A stretch of 64,000 nt of DNA from Roseomonas haemaphysalidis. GTDB lineage: Bacteria > Pseudomonadota > Alphaproteobacteria > Acetobacterales > Acetobacteraceae. The stretch spans positions 377,339 to 441,338 of the forward strand of contig NZ_CP061178.1 in NCBI RefSeq assembly GCF_017355405.1, given 5' to 3'. Positions 53,544 to 61,628 of the stretch are shown piece by piece. The notes below the pieces were generated by a model. The model was given only the letters and a program-made list of their open reading frames with translations, had not been told where the DNA came from and did no database searches. Positions within the stretch are counted from its first letter, which is position 1. Every line of letters starts with the position of its first letter. Position numbers and translations under genes: made by a program.

Positions 53544-55123
53544 GCCCGATCCCGTTCTGCCGCCGCGCCGCCCTGCTGGGCTGCGCCCTGCTGTTTCCGC
53601 TCGCGGCGCTGCCCGCCGTGGCGCAGCCCCTGTCCATGGCGGTGAGCGCCCCGCCCGCCTCGATCGACCCGCACTACTACACGCTGACGCCGAGCATCCA
53701 GGTGTCGCGCCACATGTTCGAGGCGCTGACGCGGCGCGACGAGAACGTGCGCGTGCAGCCGTCGCTGGCCGAATCCTGGCGGCTGGTGGACGACCTGACC
53801 TGGGAATTCAAGCTGCGCGCCGGCGTGACCTTCCACAACGGCGACCCGCTGACGGCCGAGGACGTGGCCTTCTCGCTCAAGCGCGTGCCGACGGTGCAAA
53901 GCCCCAGCTCCTTTGCCGTGTATTCGCGCGCCATCACGGGCGTGGAGGTGGTGGACCCGCTGACCATCCGCTTCAAGACGGCGACGCCCTACCCCCTGCT
54001 GGCCAACGACCTGGCGCAGATCTTCATCGTGCCCCGCGCGATCGGCGAGAACGTGCCGTCGTCTGACTTCAACTCCGGCAAGGCCGCGATCGGCACCGGG
54101 CCGTTCCGCTTCGTGTCCTACGACCCCAACAACCGGGTCGAGATGGCGCGCAACGACAGCTACTGGGGCAACAAGCCCGAGTGGGAGCGGGTGAACTACC
54201 GCATCATCACCAATTCCGGCGCGCGGGTCGCGGCGCTGCTGTCGGGCGATGTCGCGGTGATCGACAACGTGCCCACCGCCGACGTCGCGCGCATCCGCAA
54301 CAACGACCGCGTCAGCATCTCGGAAGGCACCAGCCTGCGGCTGATCTTCCTGGGCCTCGACACCGAGCGCACCACCACGCCCGACGTGCGCGGGCCGAAC
54401 GGCGAGGCACTGGACAGCAACCCGCTGCGCGACCGCCGCGTGCGCGAGGCGCTGAGCATCGCCATCAACCGCCCGGCCATCGTGCAGCGGGTGATGGAGG
54501 ACGTGGCGGTGGCCGCCGGGCAGTTCATGCCGGCCAATTCCTTCGGCTACAACCCGGCCATTCCCGTGCCGCGCTTCGACCCCGACCGCGCCCGCAAGCT
54601 GCTGGCCGAGGCCGGCTACCCCAACGGCTTCAGCGTCACGCTGCGCGGCCCCAACGACCGCTACATCAACGACAGCCAGATCCAGCAGGTGGTGGCGCAG
54701 ATGTGGGCGCGCGTCGGCGTCAAGACGCAGGTGGAGGCGGCGCCACTGGCCACGCTGATCGGCCGGCTGAACCGTTTCGAGGCCTCGGCCTACCTGCTGG
54801 GCTGGAGCAACAGCACGGGCGAGCCGTCCACCTCGCTGCGCGCCGTGATGGGCTCGCGCGGGGAAGGCAGCAGCCTCGGCCTGTCCAACTACGGGCGCTA
54901 TTCCAATCCGGCCATGGACAAGGTGACCGAGGAGGCGATGCGCACGCTGGATGACGCGGCGCGCGAAAAGCTGATGCAGCAGGCCATGAAGATCGCGATG
55001 GACGACGTCGCCGTGATCCCGCTGCATACCCAGAAGAGCGTCTGGGCCACGCGCCGCGGGTTGACCTACACGCCGCGCCTGGACGAGGAAACGGTCGCGA
55101 CCGGCGTGCACAGCGCCCGCTGA
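53540..55123 (+). CDS. ABC transporter peptide/nickel-type substrate-binding protein
   Basis: 527 residues, SBP_bac_5 family: signal peptide RRAALLGCALLFPLAALPAVAQ, PPASIDPHYYTLTPSIQVSRHMFEALTRRDENVRVQPSLAESWRLVDDLTWEFKLRAGVTFHNGDPLTAEDVAFSLKR, IGTGPFRFVSYDPNNRVEMARNDSYWGNKPEWERVNYRII, REALSIAINRPAIVQRVM and ARKLLAEAGYPNGFSVTL. The start overlaps the amidohydrolase stop (ATGA). No ABC permease or ATPase genes follow; the next genes are unrelated, so the transporter may be encoded elsewhere or truncated by rearrangement. Confidence 0.9.
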   Translation: MSPIPFCRRAALLGCALLFPLAALPAVAQPLSMAVSAPPASIDPHYYTLTPSIQVSRHMFEALTRRDENVRVQPSLAESWRLVDDLTWEFKLRAGVTFHNGDPLTAEDVAFSLKRVPTVQSPSSFAVYSRAITGVEVVDPLTIRFKTATPYPLLANDLAQIFIVPRAIGENVPSSDFNSGKAAIGTGPFRFVSYDPNNRVEMARNDSYWGNKPEWERVNYRIITNSGARVAALLSGDVAVIDNVPTADVARIRNNDRVSISEGTSLRLIFLGLDTERTTTPDVRGPNGEALDSNPLRDRRVREALSIAINRPAIVQRVMEDVAVAAGQFMPANSFGYNPAIPVPRFDPDRARKLLAEAGYPNGFSVTLRGPNDRYINDSQIQQVVAQMWARVGVKTQVEAAPLATLIGRLNRFEASAYLLGWSNSTGEPSTSLRAVMGSRGEGSSLGLSNYGRYSNPAMDKVTEEAMRTLDDAAREKLMQQAMKIAMDDVAVIPLHTQKSVWATRRGLTYTPRLDEETVATGVHSAR

Positions 55124-55125
55124 AA

Positions 55126-55140
55126 CGACCCTTCTATTCC
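55126..55140 (+). repeat. Outlying iteron copy
   Basis: CGACCCTTCTATTCC, identical to the copy at 50786-50800, starts 3 bp after the binding-protein stop codon. It lies almost 3 kb from the main cluster; the amidohydrolase and binding-protein genes sit between. Confidence 0.8.
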
Positions 55141-55299
55141 AAAGCCGCCGCGAACCCGGCTTGCGGCGGCGGGCGCCGGAGCGCCTGGCGCGGGGCGGTG
55201 CGGCCAAGGGGGGATCTGCTCCCTTCCGCGGTCGTTCCGCGCAACTGCTGGCAGGCTGGGCCATTCACAGCCGGCAACCGCCCGCAGGCCGCCCTTCCC

Positions 55300-56208
55300 A
55301 TGTCCGAAGCAACGACGCCCCCCCGCCCCGCCCGGCGGCCCGATGCCCCTGCCGGCTGGTCCGGCGGCCGGCGGGTCCTGGGCGCGGCGGGGCTGCTGCT
55401 GGCCGCCGCCTGCTCGCCGGTGCGGGTGCTGAACGGTCTGGCACCGGAACGGCTGGCGGGCGAGGCGATCGCCTACGGCCCCCTGCCCCGGCAGAAGCTG
55501 GACCTGTACCAGCCGCGGCCGGACGTGGCCTCGCCCCCGGTGGTGGTGTTCTTCTATGGTGGCAACTGGTCCTCGGGCGACCGGGCGATGTACCGCTTTG
55601 TCGGCGCCAGCCTGGCGGAACGCGGCTGCATCGTGGTGATCCCGGATTATCGCCTGTTTCCGGAGGTGCGCTTTCCCGACTTCCTGGAGGATTGCGCGAA
55701 GGCGACGCGCTGGGCGTTTGACCAGCGCACCGCGCTGCACGCCGACCCGGGGCGGCTGTTCCTGATGGGACATTCGGCCGGTGCCTACAACGCCGTCATG
55801 CTGGGTCTGGACCCGCGATGGCTGGACCCGGTGGGGATGCGGCCGCAACGCGACCTCGCGGGGGTGATCGGCATCGCCGGCCCCTACGACTTCCTGCCGC
55901 TGCGGGATGCTGAGCTCCAGCAGATCTTAGGCCCCGAGGAGCAGCTGGCCCGCACCCAGCCGATCAACTTCGTAGATGGCCAGGCCCCGCCGATGCTGCT
56001 GCTGCAGGGCGACGCGGACAGCACCGTCGGGCCGCGCAACACCCGCAACCTGGCGGTGCGCATCCGGGAACGGGGCGGGCGGGTGGAGGAGCGGATCTAT
56101 CCCGGCGTGGGGCACGCGACCATCGCGGGCGCCCTGGCCGGACCGGTGCGCTTTCTGGCGCCGACGCTGGACGACTCCCTGGCCTTCATGGGCGTGGCGA
56201 AGGCCTGA
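55300..56208 (+). CDS. Alpha/beta hydrolase (esterase/carboxylesterase-like), lipoprotein
   Basis: 302 residues. An N-terminal basic part and hydrophobic stretch GGRRVLGAAGLLLAAACSPV with lipobox (AAAC) suggest lipidation. LDLYQPRPDVASPPVVVFFYGGNWSSGDRAMYRFVGASLAERGCIVVIPDYRL replaces the usual HGG oxyanion motif with YGG, then LFLMGHSAGAYNAVML carries the nucleophile Ser, PPMLLLQGDADSTVGPRNTRNLAVRI the acid, and GVGHATI the His. It likely hydrolyses acyl esters in the periplasm. Confidence 0.85.
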   Translation: MSEATTPPRPARRPDAPAGWSGGRRVLGAAGLLLAAACSPVRVLNGLAPERLAGEAIAYGPLPRQKLDLYQPRPDVASPPVVVFFYGGNWSSGDRAMYRFVGASLAERGCIVVIPDYRLFPEVRFPDFLEDCAKATRWAFDQRTALHADPGRLFLMGHSAGAYNAVMLGLDPRWLDPVGMRPQRDLAGVIGIAGPYDFLPLRDAELQQILGPEEQLARTQPINFVDGQAPPMLLLQGDADSTVGPRNTRNLAVRIRERGGRVEERIYPGVGHATIAGALAGPVRFLAPTLDDSLAFMGVAKA

Positions 56209-56238
56209 GGGCGGGGGCGGCGGGCCCCCGCCCGGGTG

Positions 56239-56484
56239 TCAGCGCGCCGGGCGCTTGGGCGCGCTGCGCGGCACCGGCGGCAGGTCTTCTTCCAGGATGG
56301 TGAGGTGCACGGAATAGGATGTCTCACCCTCGTCGACATCCTTGTGCACGGTGCCGATCACCTCGTCCTCCACGGCGACCTCGACCGACAGGCCCTGGCG
56401 GGCCGGCGGCACGATGCGGAGCCGCTCGGCGCCGAGCAAACGGCGCAGGTAGGTCTGGACGCGGTCGATATCCGTGGGGGTCAT
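56239..56484 (-). CDS. DUF3126 family protein
   Basis: 81 residues: TPTDIDRVQTYLRRLLGAERLRIVPPARQGLSVEVAVEDEVIGTVHKDVDEGETSYSVHLTILEEDLP. This is the typical sequence of the small alphaproteobacterial DUF3126 family; function is unknown. AGGAGA precedes the ATG by 6 bases. A GGAAC-N16-GGTT pattern at about 56594-56618 on the minus strand, 110 bases upstream, resembles an EcfG general-stress promoter (consensus GGAAC-N16/17-CGTT) with one -10 mismatch. Confidence 0.85.
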   Translation of the reverse strand: MTPTDIDRVQTYLRRLLGAERLRIVPPARQGLSVEVAVEDEVIGTVHKDVDEGETSYSVHLTILEEDLPPVPRSAPKRPAR

Positions 56485-56610
56485 GCTGTCTCCTGGAATG
56501 GCGGAGCCTTTCAATGCCCGCGCGGCAGGGTGCGGTCCAGCGCCCGGGGCGATGTTTTCACGGGCCGGGGCACCCGAAGCGCCATCGGCATGCAACCCCG
56601 TGGCCGATGA

Positions 56611-56632
56611 AAGGTTCCTACGGCAGGAACCA
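56611..56632. promoter_or_regulatory. Inverted repeat GGTTCCT/AGGAACC upstream of DUF3126 and the response regulator
   Basis: A perfect 7-bp inverted repeat with a 5-base centre at 56613-56619 and 56625-56631 lies in the 252-bp intergenic region between the divergent DUF3126 and response-regulator genes. Its left arm contains the GGAAC of a possible EcfG-like promoter on the minus strand. No gene is seen in this region. Confidence 0.35.
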
Positions 56633-56736
56633 CACGTTTGCGTGTCCTGCCCCGGCCTTGGCTCTTGGCAACGGCTTGGCTTGCCCATATGGGGCTGGCG
56701 GTGGACCAACCGCTGCTATCTGTTGGAAAGATTGCC

Positions 56737-57129
56737 ATGCCTGCTGACGACCTCGCCGATACCAGTCGTCCGACCATTCTGGTGGTCGAGGATGAGCCGA
56801 TCGTGCGCATGGTCACGGTCGCGATGCTGGAGGACATGGGCTTCCGGGCGGTCGAGGCCGCAACGGCCGCGGCCTTGATGAGCTGCATCGACCCGGCCGA
56901 GGGCACGCTCCGGGCCGTGCTGCTGGATGTGCATATCCCCGGCGCCGCCGGCCGCGACATGGTGCAGGAGATCCGCGCCCAGCGGCCGGAGGTGCCGGTG
57001 CTGATCGCCAGCGGCGCCGACACGGAGGAGCTGCGCCAGCGCTTCGACCGCCACGGCGGCATCGACTTCCTGCCCAAGCCCTACGCCAATGCCGAGTTGC
57101 GGCGGGCGCTGGAGCGGCTGGGCCTTTGA
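56737..57129 (+). CDS. Single-domain response regulator receiver protein
   Basis: 130 residues, just the receiver: PTILVVEDEPIVRMVTVAMLEDMGFRAVEAATAAALM (acidic pair ED), VLLDVHIPGAAGRDMVQEIRAQRPEVPVLIASG with phosphorylatable Asp in LLDVHIPG, and FLPKPYANAELRRALERL (Lys). No output domain, so it works by protein contact or as phosphate shuttle. Start ATG with GGAAAG upstream. No histidine kinase is next to it. Confidence 0.9.
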   Translation: MPADDLADTSRPTILVVEDEPIVRMVTVAMLEDMGFRAVEAATAAALMSCIDPAEGTLRAVLLDVHIPGAAGRDMVQEIRAQRPEVPVLIASGADTEELRQRFDRHGGIDFLPKPYANAELRRALERLGL

Positions 57130-57141
57130 TCGCGCCCGGCG

Positions 57142-57876
57142 ATGGCGACCATCCAGGACCCTGAGATCGACCGCGTGAAGGCGCGCATCCGCGCGCTGGC
57201 CGAACGCACCGTATCCAACGGCTGTACGGAGGCAGAGGCGATGGCGGCCGCTGAGATGGTCGGCCGCCTGCTGGAGCGCTACGCGCTCAGCATGCAGGAG
57301 ATCGACCTGCGGCAAGCGCGCTGCACCCAGGTGGAGGTGCCCTTGTCCGGCCGGCAGCGCCGCCCGATCGACGGCTGCGTGCCGGCCATCGCGCGCTTCT
57401 GCGACTGTAAGGTGTGGCTGGCGCGGGACGGCGGCACCGCGCGCTACGTCTTCTTCGGCTTTGAAACGGACACCGCCCTGGCCGCCTGGCTTTACGAGGT
57501 CATCGGCCGCGCCATGGCGGCTGAGCTGGTGGCGTTTCGCGCGGCGCACCCGGCATTGCGCGGCACGCCGCTGCGCCGCGGCTCCATCAGCTTCCAGCAG
57601 GGCATGGCGATGCGCCTGGCCGAACGGCTGGAGGCCCTGCACGCGGCGCGCGAGGCCGAGGTGGGCGAGCAGCGCCAGCAGGGCGGCGCGTTGATGCTGG
57701 TCAAGCACCGCGTGGTGGACGACGCCTTTCGCGAAACCGGCACGCGGCTGGTGTCCGGCGGGCGGCGCCCGCTGCGCCAGGATGCCGCCTTCCGCCACGG
57801 CGAGGCCGCCGGCAGCCGCGTCAACCTCAATCGCCCGTTGCGCGACGGCGGCGGGGGCGGCGGGCTGCTGGGCTGA
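57142..57876 (+). CDS. DUF2786 domain protein
   Basis: 244 residues. EIDRVKARIRALAERTVSNGCTEAEAMAAAEMVGRLLERYALSMQEIDLRQ is a DUF2786 helical domain (about 8-58), followed by a DNA-binding-like mixed fold with FCDCKVWLARDGGTARYVFFGFETDTALAAWLYEVIGRAM and a C-terminal Gly-rich tail. Such proteins are found in phages, plasmids and islands; function is unknown. It ends at a TGATG overlap with the HExxH protein gene. Confidence 0.8.
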   Translation: MATIQDPEIDRVKARIRALAERTVSNGCTEAEAMAAAEMVGRLLERYALSMQEIDLRQARCTQVEVPLSGRQRRPIDGCVPAIARFCDCKVWLARDGGTARYVFFGFETDTALAAWLYEVIGRAMAAELVAFRAAHPALRGTPLRRGSISFQQGMAMRLAERLEALHAAREAEVGEQRQQGGALMLVKHRVVDDAFRETGTRLVSGGRRPLRQDAAFRHGEAAGSRVNLNRPLRDGGGGGGLLG

Positions 57877-58328
57877 TGCGCCGCCCCGCCGACCGGCAGC
57901 GCGCCCGCGTGTATGCCTGGGAGGATGCCGAGGTGGCCCCGCGCGGCGGCGGCACGCAGCCCTTCGGCCGGGCCCAACCCATGGTGGATGCCATCTGGCG
58001 CGACCTAGGGCTGCGCCACCCGCCCGCCGTGGAGCCCCTGCCCCGCCAGTCCCGCCGCCTGCAGGCCGATGCCAACCGGCTGCGGCTGCGGTTGCCGCCG
58101 GAATGGCCAGACTGGCTGCTGCTGCACGAGCTGGCGCATGCCCTGAGCAGCACGGCGGAAGGGCACAGCGACGGGCACGGGCCGCGCTTCATGGGCCTCT
58201 ACCTGCAATTGCTGGAACGCTACATGCGGCTGCCGGCCGCGGCGCTGGCACCCTCGCTCCGCGCGGCCGGCATCGCCTGGGACCCGGCCGCGCGGCCGCT
58301 GTTCCTGGAGCCCGGACGCGGCGACTGA
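57876..58328 (+). CDS. Putative zinc metallopeptidase (HExxH), partner of the DUF2786 protein
   Basis: 150 residues. LLLHELAHALSSTAEGHSDGHGPRFMGLYLQLLERYM holds a zinc-binding HExxH (HELAH) and a third His/Asp region (GHGPRF) as in SprT/gluzincin-like small peptidases. N-terminus RRPADRQRARVYAWEDAEVAP is basic. TGATG overlap with the upstream gene shows translational coupling, so the two proteins probably act together. Substrate unknown. Confidence 0.75.
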   Translation: MRRPADRQRARVYAWEDAEVAPRGGGTQPFGRAQPMVDAIWRDLGLRHPPAVEPLPRQSRRLQADANRLRLRLPPEWPDWLLLHELAHALSSTAEGHSDGHGPRFMGLYLQLLERYMRLPAAALAPSLRAAGIAWDPAARPLFLEPGRGD

Positions 58329-58498
58329 CGCGGTTCCGCGCCGGGTGCGACCATTCCGGCATAAAAGATCGTCGCTGCCGAGGAAACGATGCTTCCAACG
58401 CCGCGTCGGTTCACCCCTGCCCGCCTGTTGCCGCGCCTGCTCGCGACGGGTTGCAGCTGGGCACGCTCAGCCTGCCGACCGCAAAGAACGCGGGGGCC

Positions 58499-59101
58499 TC
58501 AGCCCCCCGGCAGCCGCAGGCCTCGCAGCCCCTGCGGCAGCGTGATCTGCGGCGCGCCACTCGGCAGGCGGAACCGCGCCGGGTCCTGCGCGCCATAGGC
58601 GACGCGCGTGGCCAGCAGCACTTCCCGCCGCCCGGTCTGCTGCAAGCGCAGCAGCACGCCGTCCGGGGTCAGGCAGGCAGTGCCGCCCTTGCCGTCCCTG
58701 CGGTCCAGCCGCCAATCGGTGCAGCGCAGCCCCGCCACGGTGCGCGGACCAAGGCGCGTCACCTGCCCCTGGGACGACGGGTCGTCCATCAGCATGGCGA
58801 TCTCCGGCGAGTCCGGCAGGCGCATCACCAGCCCCTGCCGCATGACCATGGAGGCACGGCGCGAGCGTTCCTCCACCAGCACCCAGCCGGGGGCGGAGTC
58901 ATTGTCCACCCGCAGCAGCCGCTGGCTGGCCGACCAGCTGGCATCGATGTCGCCGCGCACCTTGTCGCTGCCTTCCAGGCGATAGGTGATGGCGACGTCG
59001 CGGGTCGGCAGCAGCGTGGGGCGCGCGGGCGCGGGTTGCGCCATGGCGGGCACCGCCGTGGCGGCGGCGGCGAGCAGGGCCATGGCCATGCGCTGGATCA
59101 T
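58499..59101 (-). CDS. Secreted hypothetical protein (DUF4412-like)
   Basis: 200 residues. Signal peptide MAMALLAAAATAVPAMAQ, then DVAITYRLEGSDKVRGDIDASWSASQRLLRVDNDSAPGWVLVEERSRRASMVMRQGLVMRLPDSPEIAMLMDDPSSQGQVTRLGPRTVAGLRCTDWRLDRRDGKGGTACLTPDGVLLRL. The pattern is a beta-rich periplasmic domain of the DUF4412 kind (binding or chaperone role suggested, not proven). The nearest genes are not clearly related. Confidence 0.7.
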   Translation of the reverse strand: MIQRMAMALLAAAATAVPAMAQPAPARPTLLPTRDVAITYRLEGSDKVRGDIDASWSASQRLLRVDNDSAPGWVLVEERSRRASMVMRQGLVMRLPDSPEIAMLMDDPSSQGQVTRLGPRTVAGLRCTDWRLDRRDGKGGTACLTPDGVLLRLQQTGRREVLLATRVAYGAQDPARFRLPSGAPQITLPQGLRGLRLPGG

Positions 59102-59173
59102 CGGGCGTCTCCCTGGATTGGCTGAGCCTCACATGGGGTTTGCGGGCCGTCACATCATCCCTGCGTCAGCCGC

Positions 59174-60157
59174 TCACAATCCGTGGAAGAGATCGGTGGA
59201 GAGGTAGCGTTCGGCGAAGGAGGCGGCGATGCCGACGATGAGGTGGTTGTGGTGCTGGGGATGGGCGGCGAGGTCGAGCATGGCGTGGAGCACGGCGCCG
59301 GAGGAGATGCCGATGGGGATGCCTTCGCTGCGGGCGCACAGGCGGGCGGCGGCAAAGGCGTCGCGCTCGGTGACGCGCTTGAGGGTGTCCACCTGCTCGA
59401 GGTCGAGCACGGCGGGCTTGAAGCCGGCGCCGATGCCCTGGATCTCGTGCGGGCCGGGGTCGTCGCCGGACAGCACGGCGGATTCGGCCGGCTCCACGCC
59501 GACCAGCAGCAGGCCGGGCTTGCGGGGCTTGAGGGCGCGGCCGATGCCGGTCAGCGTGCCGCCGGTGCCGAGGCCGGCGACCACGACGTCCACGGTGCCG
59601 GCGGTGTCGTCCCAGATTTCCGCGGCGGTGGTGTGCTGGTGGATGGCGGGGTTGGCGGGGTTGTCGAACTGGCGGGGCATCCAGGCGCCGGGGGTTTGCT
59701 GGGCGATGGCCTCGGCGCGGCTGATGGCGCCGGCCATGCCCTGGCTGGCCGGGGTCAGCACCACCTCGGCGCCGAGCAGGCGGAGCATCTTGCGGCGCTC
59801 GGCGGAGGCGCCGTCGGGCATGGTGACGACCAGGCGGTAGCCTTTGGCGGCGGCGGCGAAGGCGAGGGCGATGCCGGTGTTGCCGGAGGTGGGCTCGACG
59901 ATGGTCTGCGGCGGGCTGGCATCGGGGCGGAGGGCGCCGCTGGCCTCGGCGTCGTCGATCATGGCGCGGCCGATGCGGTCTTTCAGCGAGGCCAGCGGGT
60001 TGAAGAACTCGAGCTTGAGGGCGAGGCGGGCGGTCAGGCCCCGCTCGGCCTCGAGGCGGGGCAGGCGGACCAGGGGGGTGTGGCCGACGGTGTCGAGGAT
60101 GCTGTTGTAGAGGCGGGGTGCGGCGGGCCGCGGCGGGGGCATGTGACCGTGGGGCAT
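59174..60157 (-). CDS. cysK: Cysteine synthase (O-acetylserine sulfhydrylase) family protein
   Basis: 327 residues, PLP fold type II. NSILDTVGHTPLVRLPRLE opens the domain, PLP Lys59 is in NPLASLKDRIGRAMI, the substrate loop is PTSGNTGIALA, and the phosphate-binding loop is GLGTGGTLTGIGRAL. GIPIGISSGAVLHAM is the third motif. It makes cysteine from O-acetylserine and sulfide. Start ATG 60157 or 60142 (MPPPR). Divergent from an Rrf2 regulator 51 bp away. Confidence 0.9.
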   Translation of the reverse strand: MPHGHMPPPRPAAPRLYNSILDTVGHTPLVRLPRLEAERGLTARLALKLEFFNPLASLKDRIGRAMIDDAEASGALRPDASPPQTIVEPTSGNTGIALAFAAAAKGYRLVVTMPDGASAERRKMLRLLGAEVVLTPASQGMAGAISRAEAIAQQTPGAWMPRQFDNPANPAIHQHTTAAEIWDDTAGTVDVVVAGLGTGGTLTGIGRALKPRKPGLLLVGVEPAESAVLSGDDPGPHEIQGIGAGFKPAVLDLEQVDTLKRVTERDAFAAARLCARSEGIPIGISSGAVLHAMLDLAAHPQHHNHLIVGIAASFAERYLSTDLFHGL

Positions 60158-60208
60158 GGGGCGCTATACCACGTGATGCAGGCGTGGATCGCGGGAAAGG
60201 GCGGAAAA

Positions 60209-60727
60209 ATGTTGTTGCGGCGGGACCGGGCGATGGTGGCGGTGTCGATTGTGCTGGACGTGGCGTTTCACGCGGGGCGCGGGGGCACGGTGCCGGCGGG
60301 CGACATTGCGGAGCGGCTGGGGGAAGCGCGGCGGGGGATCGAGCCGGTGCTGCAGGCGCTGAGCCGGGCGGGGCTGCTGGGCAGCACGCGGGGCCCGAAG
60401 GGGGGCTACCGGCTGGGGCGCGCGGCGCGGGACATGCGGCTGTCGGAGGTGGTGGGGGCGGTGAGCGGGGCCAGCGAGGAGGACGGCGACGCGGCGGGGC
60501 CCGGCGCGGGCCGCGCGGCGGGCGAAGCACCGGCAGGCGAAGCACCGGCAGGCGGAGCACCGGCGGGCGGGGCGCTGAATGCCGCGGTGGTGGCGCCGCT
60601 GTGGGACGCGCTGGAAGCGCTGCTGCTGGACCGGCTGGGCGAGACCACGGTCGCGCAGCTGCTGCAGCAGGCCGCCGCCAAGGGCCTCCGCCGCCCCACC
60701 CCAGAAGCCCTCAACTTCGCTATCTGA
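60209..60727 (+). CDS. Rrf2 family regulator lacking all cysteines
   Basis: 172 residues. The winged helix MLLRRDRAMVAVSIVLDVAFHAGRGGTVPAGDIAERLGEARRGIEPVLQALSRAGLLGSTRGPKGGYRLG (about 1-70) is clearly Rrf2, but the iron-sulfur cysteine region is absent; the protein has no Cys. In its place lies an alanine/glycine-rich stretch made of four 5-residue repeats (AGEAP, AGEAP, AGGAP, AGGAL) at 60518-60577. Loss of the cluster and divergence from cysK recall CymR, which controls cysteine metabolism by binding CysK. Starts ATG 60209 or ATG 60176. Confidence 0.85.
   Translation: MLLRRDRAMVAVSIVLDVAFHAGRGGTVPAGDIAERLGEARRGIEPVLQALSRAGLLGSTRGPKGGYRLGRAARDMRLSEVVGAVSGASEEDGDAAGPGAGRAAGEAPAGEAPAGGAPAGGALNAAVVAPLWDALEALLLDRLGETTVAQLLQQAAAKGLRRPTPEALNFAI
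60518..60577 (+). repeat. Four 15-bp in-frame tandem repeats within the Rrf2 gene
   Basis: Units begin at 60518, 60533, 60548 and 60563 (GCGGGCGAAGCACCG and variants) and encode AGEAP/AGGAP units. Because the unit length is a multiple of three, gain or loss of units changes protein length without frameshift. Confidence 0.75.
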
Positions 60728-60790
60728 GCCAGCGGGGCTGGCTGCCGGCCGCACGGCGCGGCACAAAGCAACAAAGGGAAGGAGTCCTCT

Positions 60791-61546
60791 ATGCCAACCG
60801 ATATTGCCGCCGCCGCCGAAGCCCTGTTGCAGGCCCGCAAAAGCGGCGTCTGGCTGGATGCCCTGCCCGAGGGCGCCCGCCCGCAAACGCTGGAGGAAGC
60901 CGCGGCCATCCAGCGCCTCGTCGCCGAGGCGCGTGGCCCGGTGGGCGGCTGGAAAGTCGGCGCCGCCAACCCGCAGGCGACGCCGGGCGGCGCGCCGCTG
61001 AACGCCGCCGATCTGCAGATGACGCCCGGCCCCCTGCCCGCCAGCCGCTTCAACGTCATCGGCGTGGAAGCCGAGATCGCGTACCTGCTGGGTCGCGACC
61101 TGCCGCCGCGCGACGCGCCCTACACGCGCGAGGAGGTGCTGGACGCGGTGGAAAGCCTGCACCCGGTGATCGAGCTGGTGGACACCCGCTTCAAGCGCCT
61201 GAAGAGCACCGACCCGCTGAGCCACACGGCCGACCAGGTGAATCACGGCGCCCTGGTGATCGGCCCCGCGCTGGCGGACTGGCGCGGCATCGACCCGGTG
61301 AACCAACCGGTGCGCCTGTCCTTCGACGGCAAGACGGTCCTGGAGCAGGTCGGCGGCAACACCGCCGGCGACCCGGTGCGCCTGCTGCAATGGCTGGCCG
61401 ACACGGGCGCGCGCGCCTATGGCGGCCTGTCCGCCGGCATGGTGATCACCACCGGCAGCTGCACCGGCCTGCTTATGATCGAGCCCGGCACCCGCGTTCT
61501 GGCCGAGTTCCCTGGCCTGGGCTCGGTGGAAACCGCGGTGGACTGA
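60791..61546 (+). CDS. 2-keto-4-pentenoate hydratase family protein
   Basis: 251 residues of the FAH-like hydratase/decarboxylase family (MhpD, HpcG): GGWKVGAANPQATPGGAPL, NVIGVEAEIAYLLGRDLPPRDAPYTREEVLDAVESLHPVIELVDTRF (metal-binding acidic residues), HGALVIGPALADWRG and GMVITTGSCTGLLMIEPG. AAGGAG lies 6 bases before the ATG. It may hydrate a 2-keto acid. It is directly upstream of the fucose-type genes in the same direction. Confidence 0.85.
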   Translation: MPTDIAAAAEALLQARKSGVWLDALPEGARPQTLEEAAAIQRLVAEARGPVGGWKVGAANPQATPGGAPLNAADLQMTPGPLPASRFNVIGVEAEIAYLLGRDLPPRDAPYTREEVLDAVESLHPVIELVDTRFKRLKSTDPLSHTADQVNHGALVIGPALADWRGIDPVNQPVRLSFDGKTVLEQVGGNTAGDPVRLLQWLADTGARAYGGLSAGMVITTGSCTGLLMIEPGTRVLAEFPGLGSVETAVD

Positions 61547-61628
61547 TCCGCCTCCCCTCCCCCGCCGGTGCGTGGTAGCCTCGGCGCCGAGGCCGCCACC
61601 ACACGAGCGGCCGGGGAGGAACAACGTC

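Noticed and set aside
60518..60577. Tandem repeat considered as a CRISPR-like array
   Set aside because: Units are contiguous 15-bp repeats without spacers and encode an in-frame peptide repeat.
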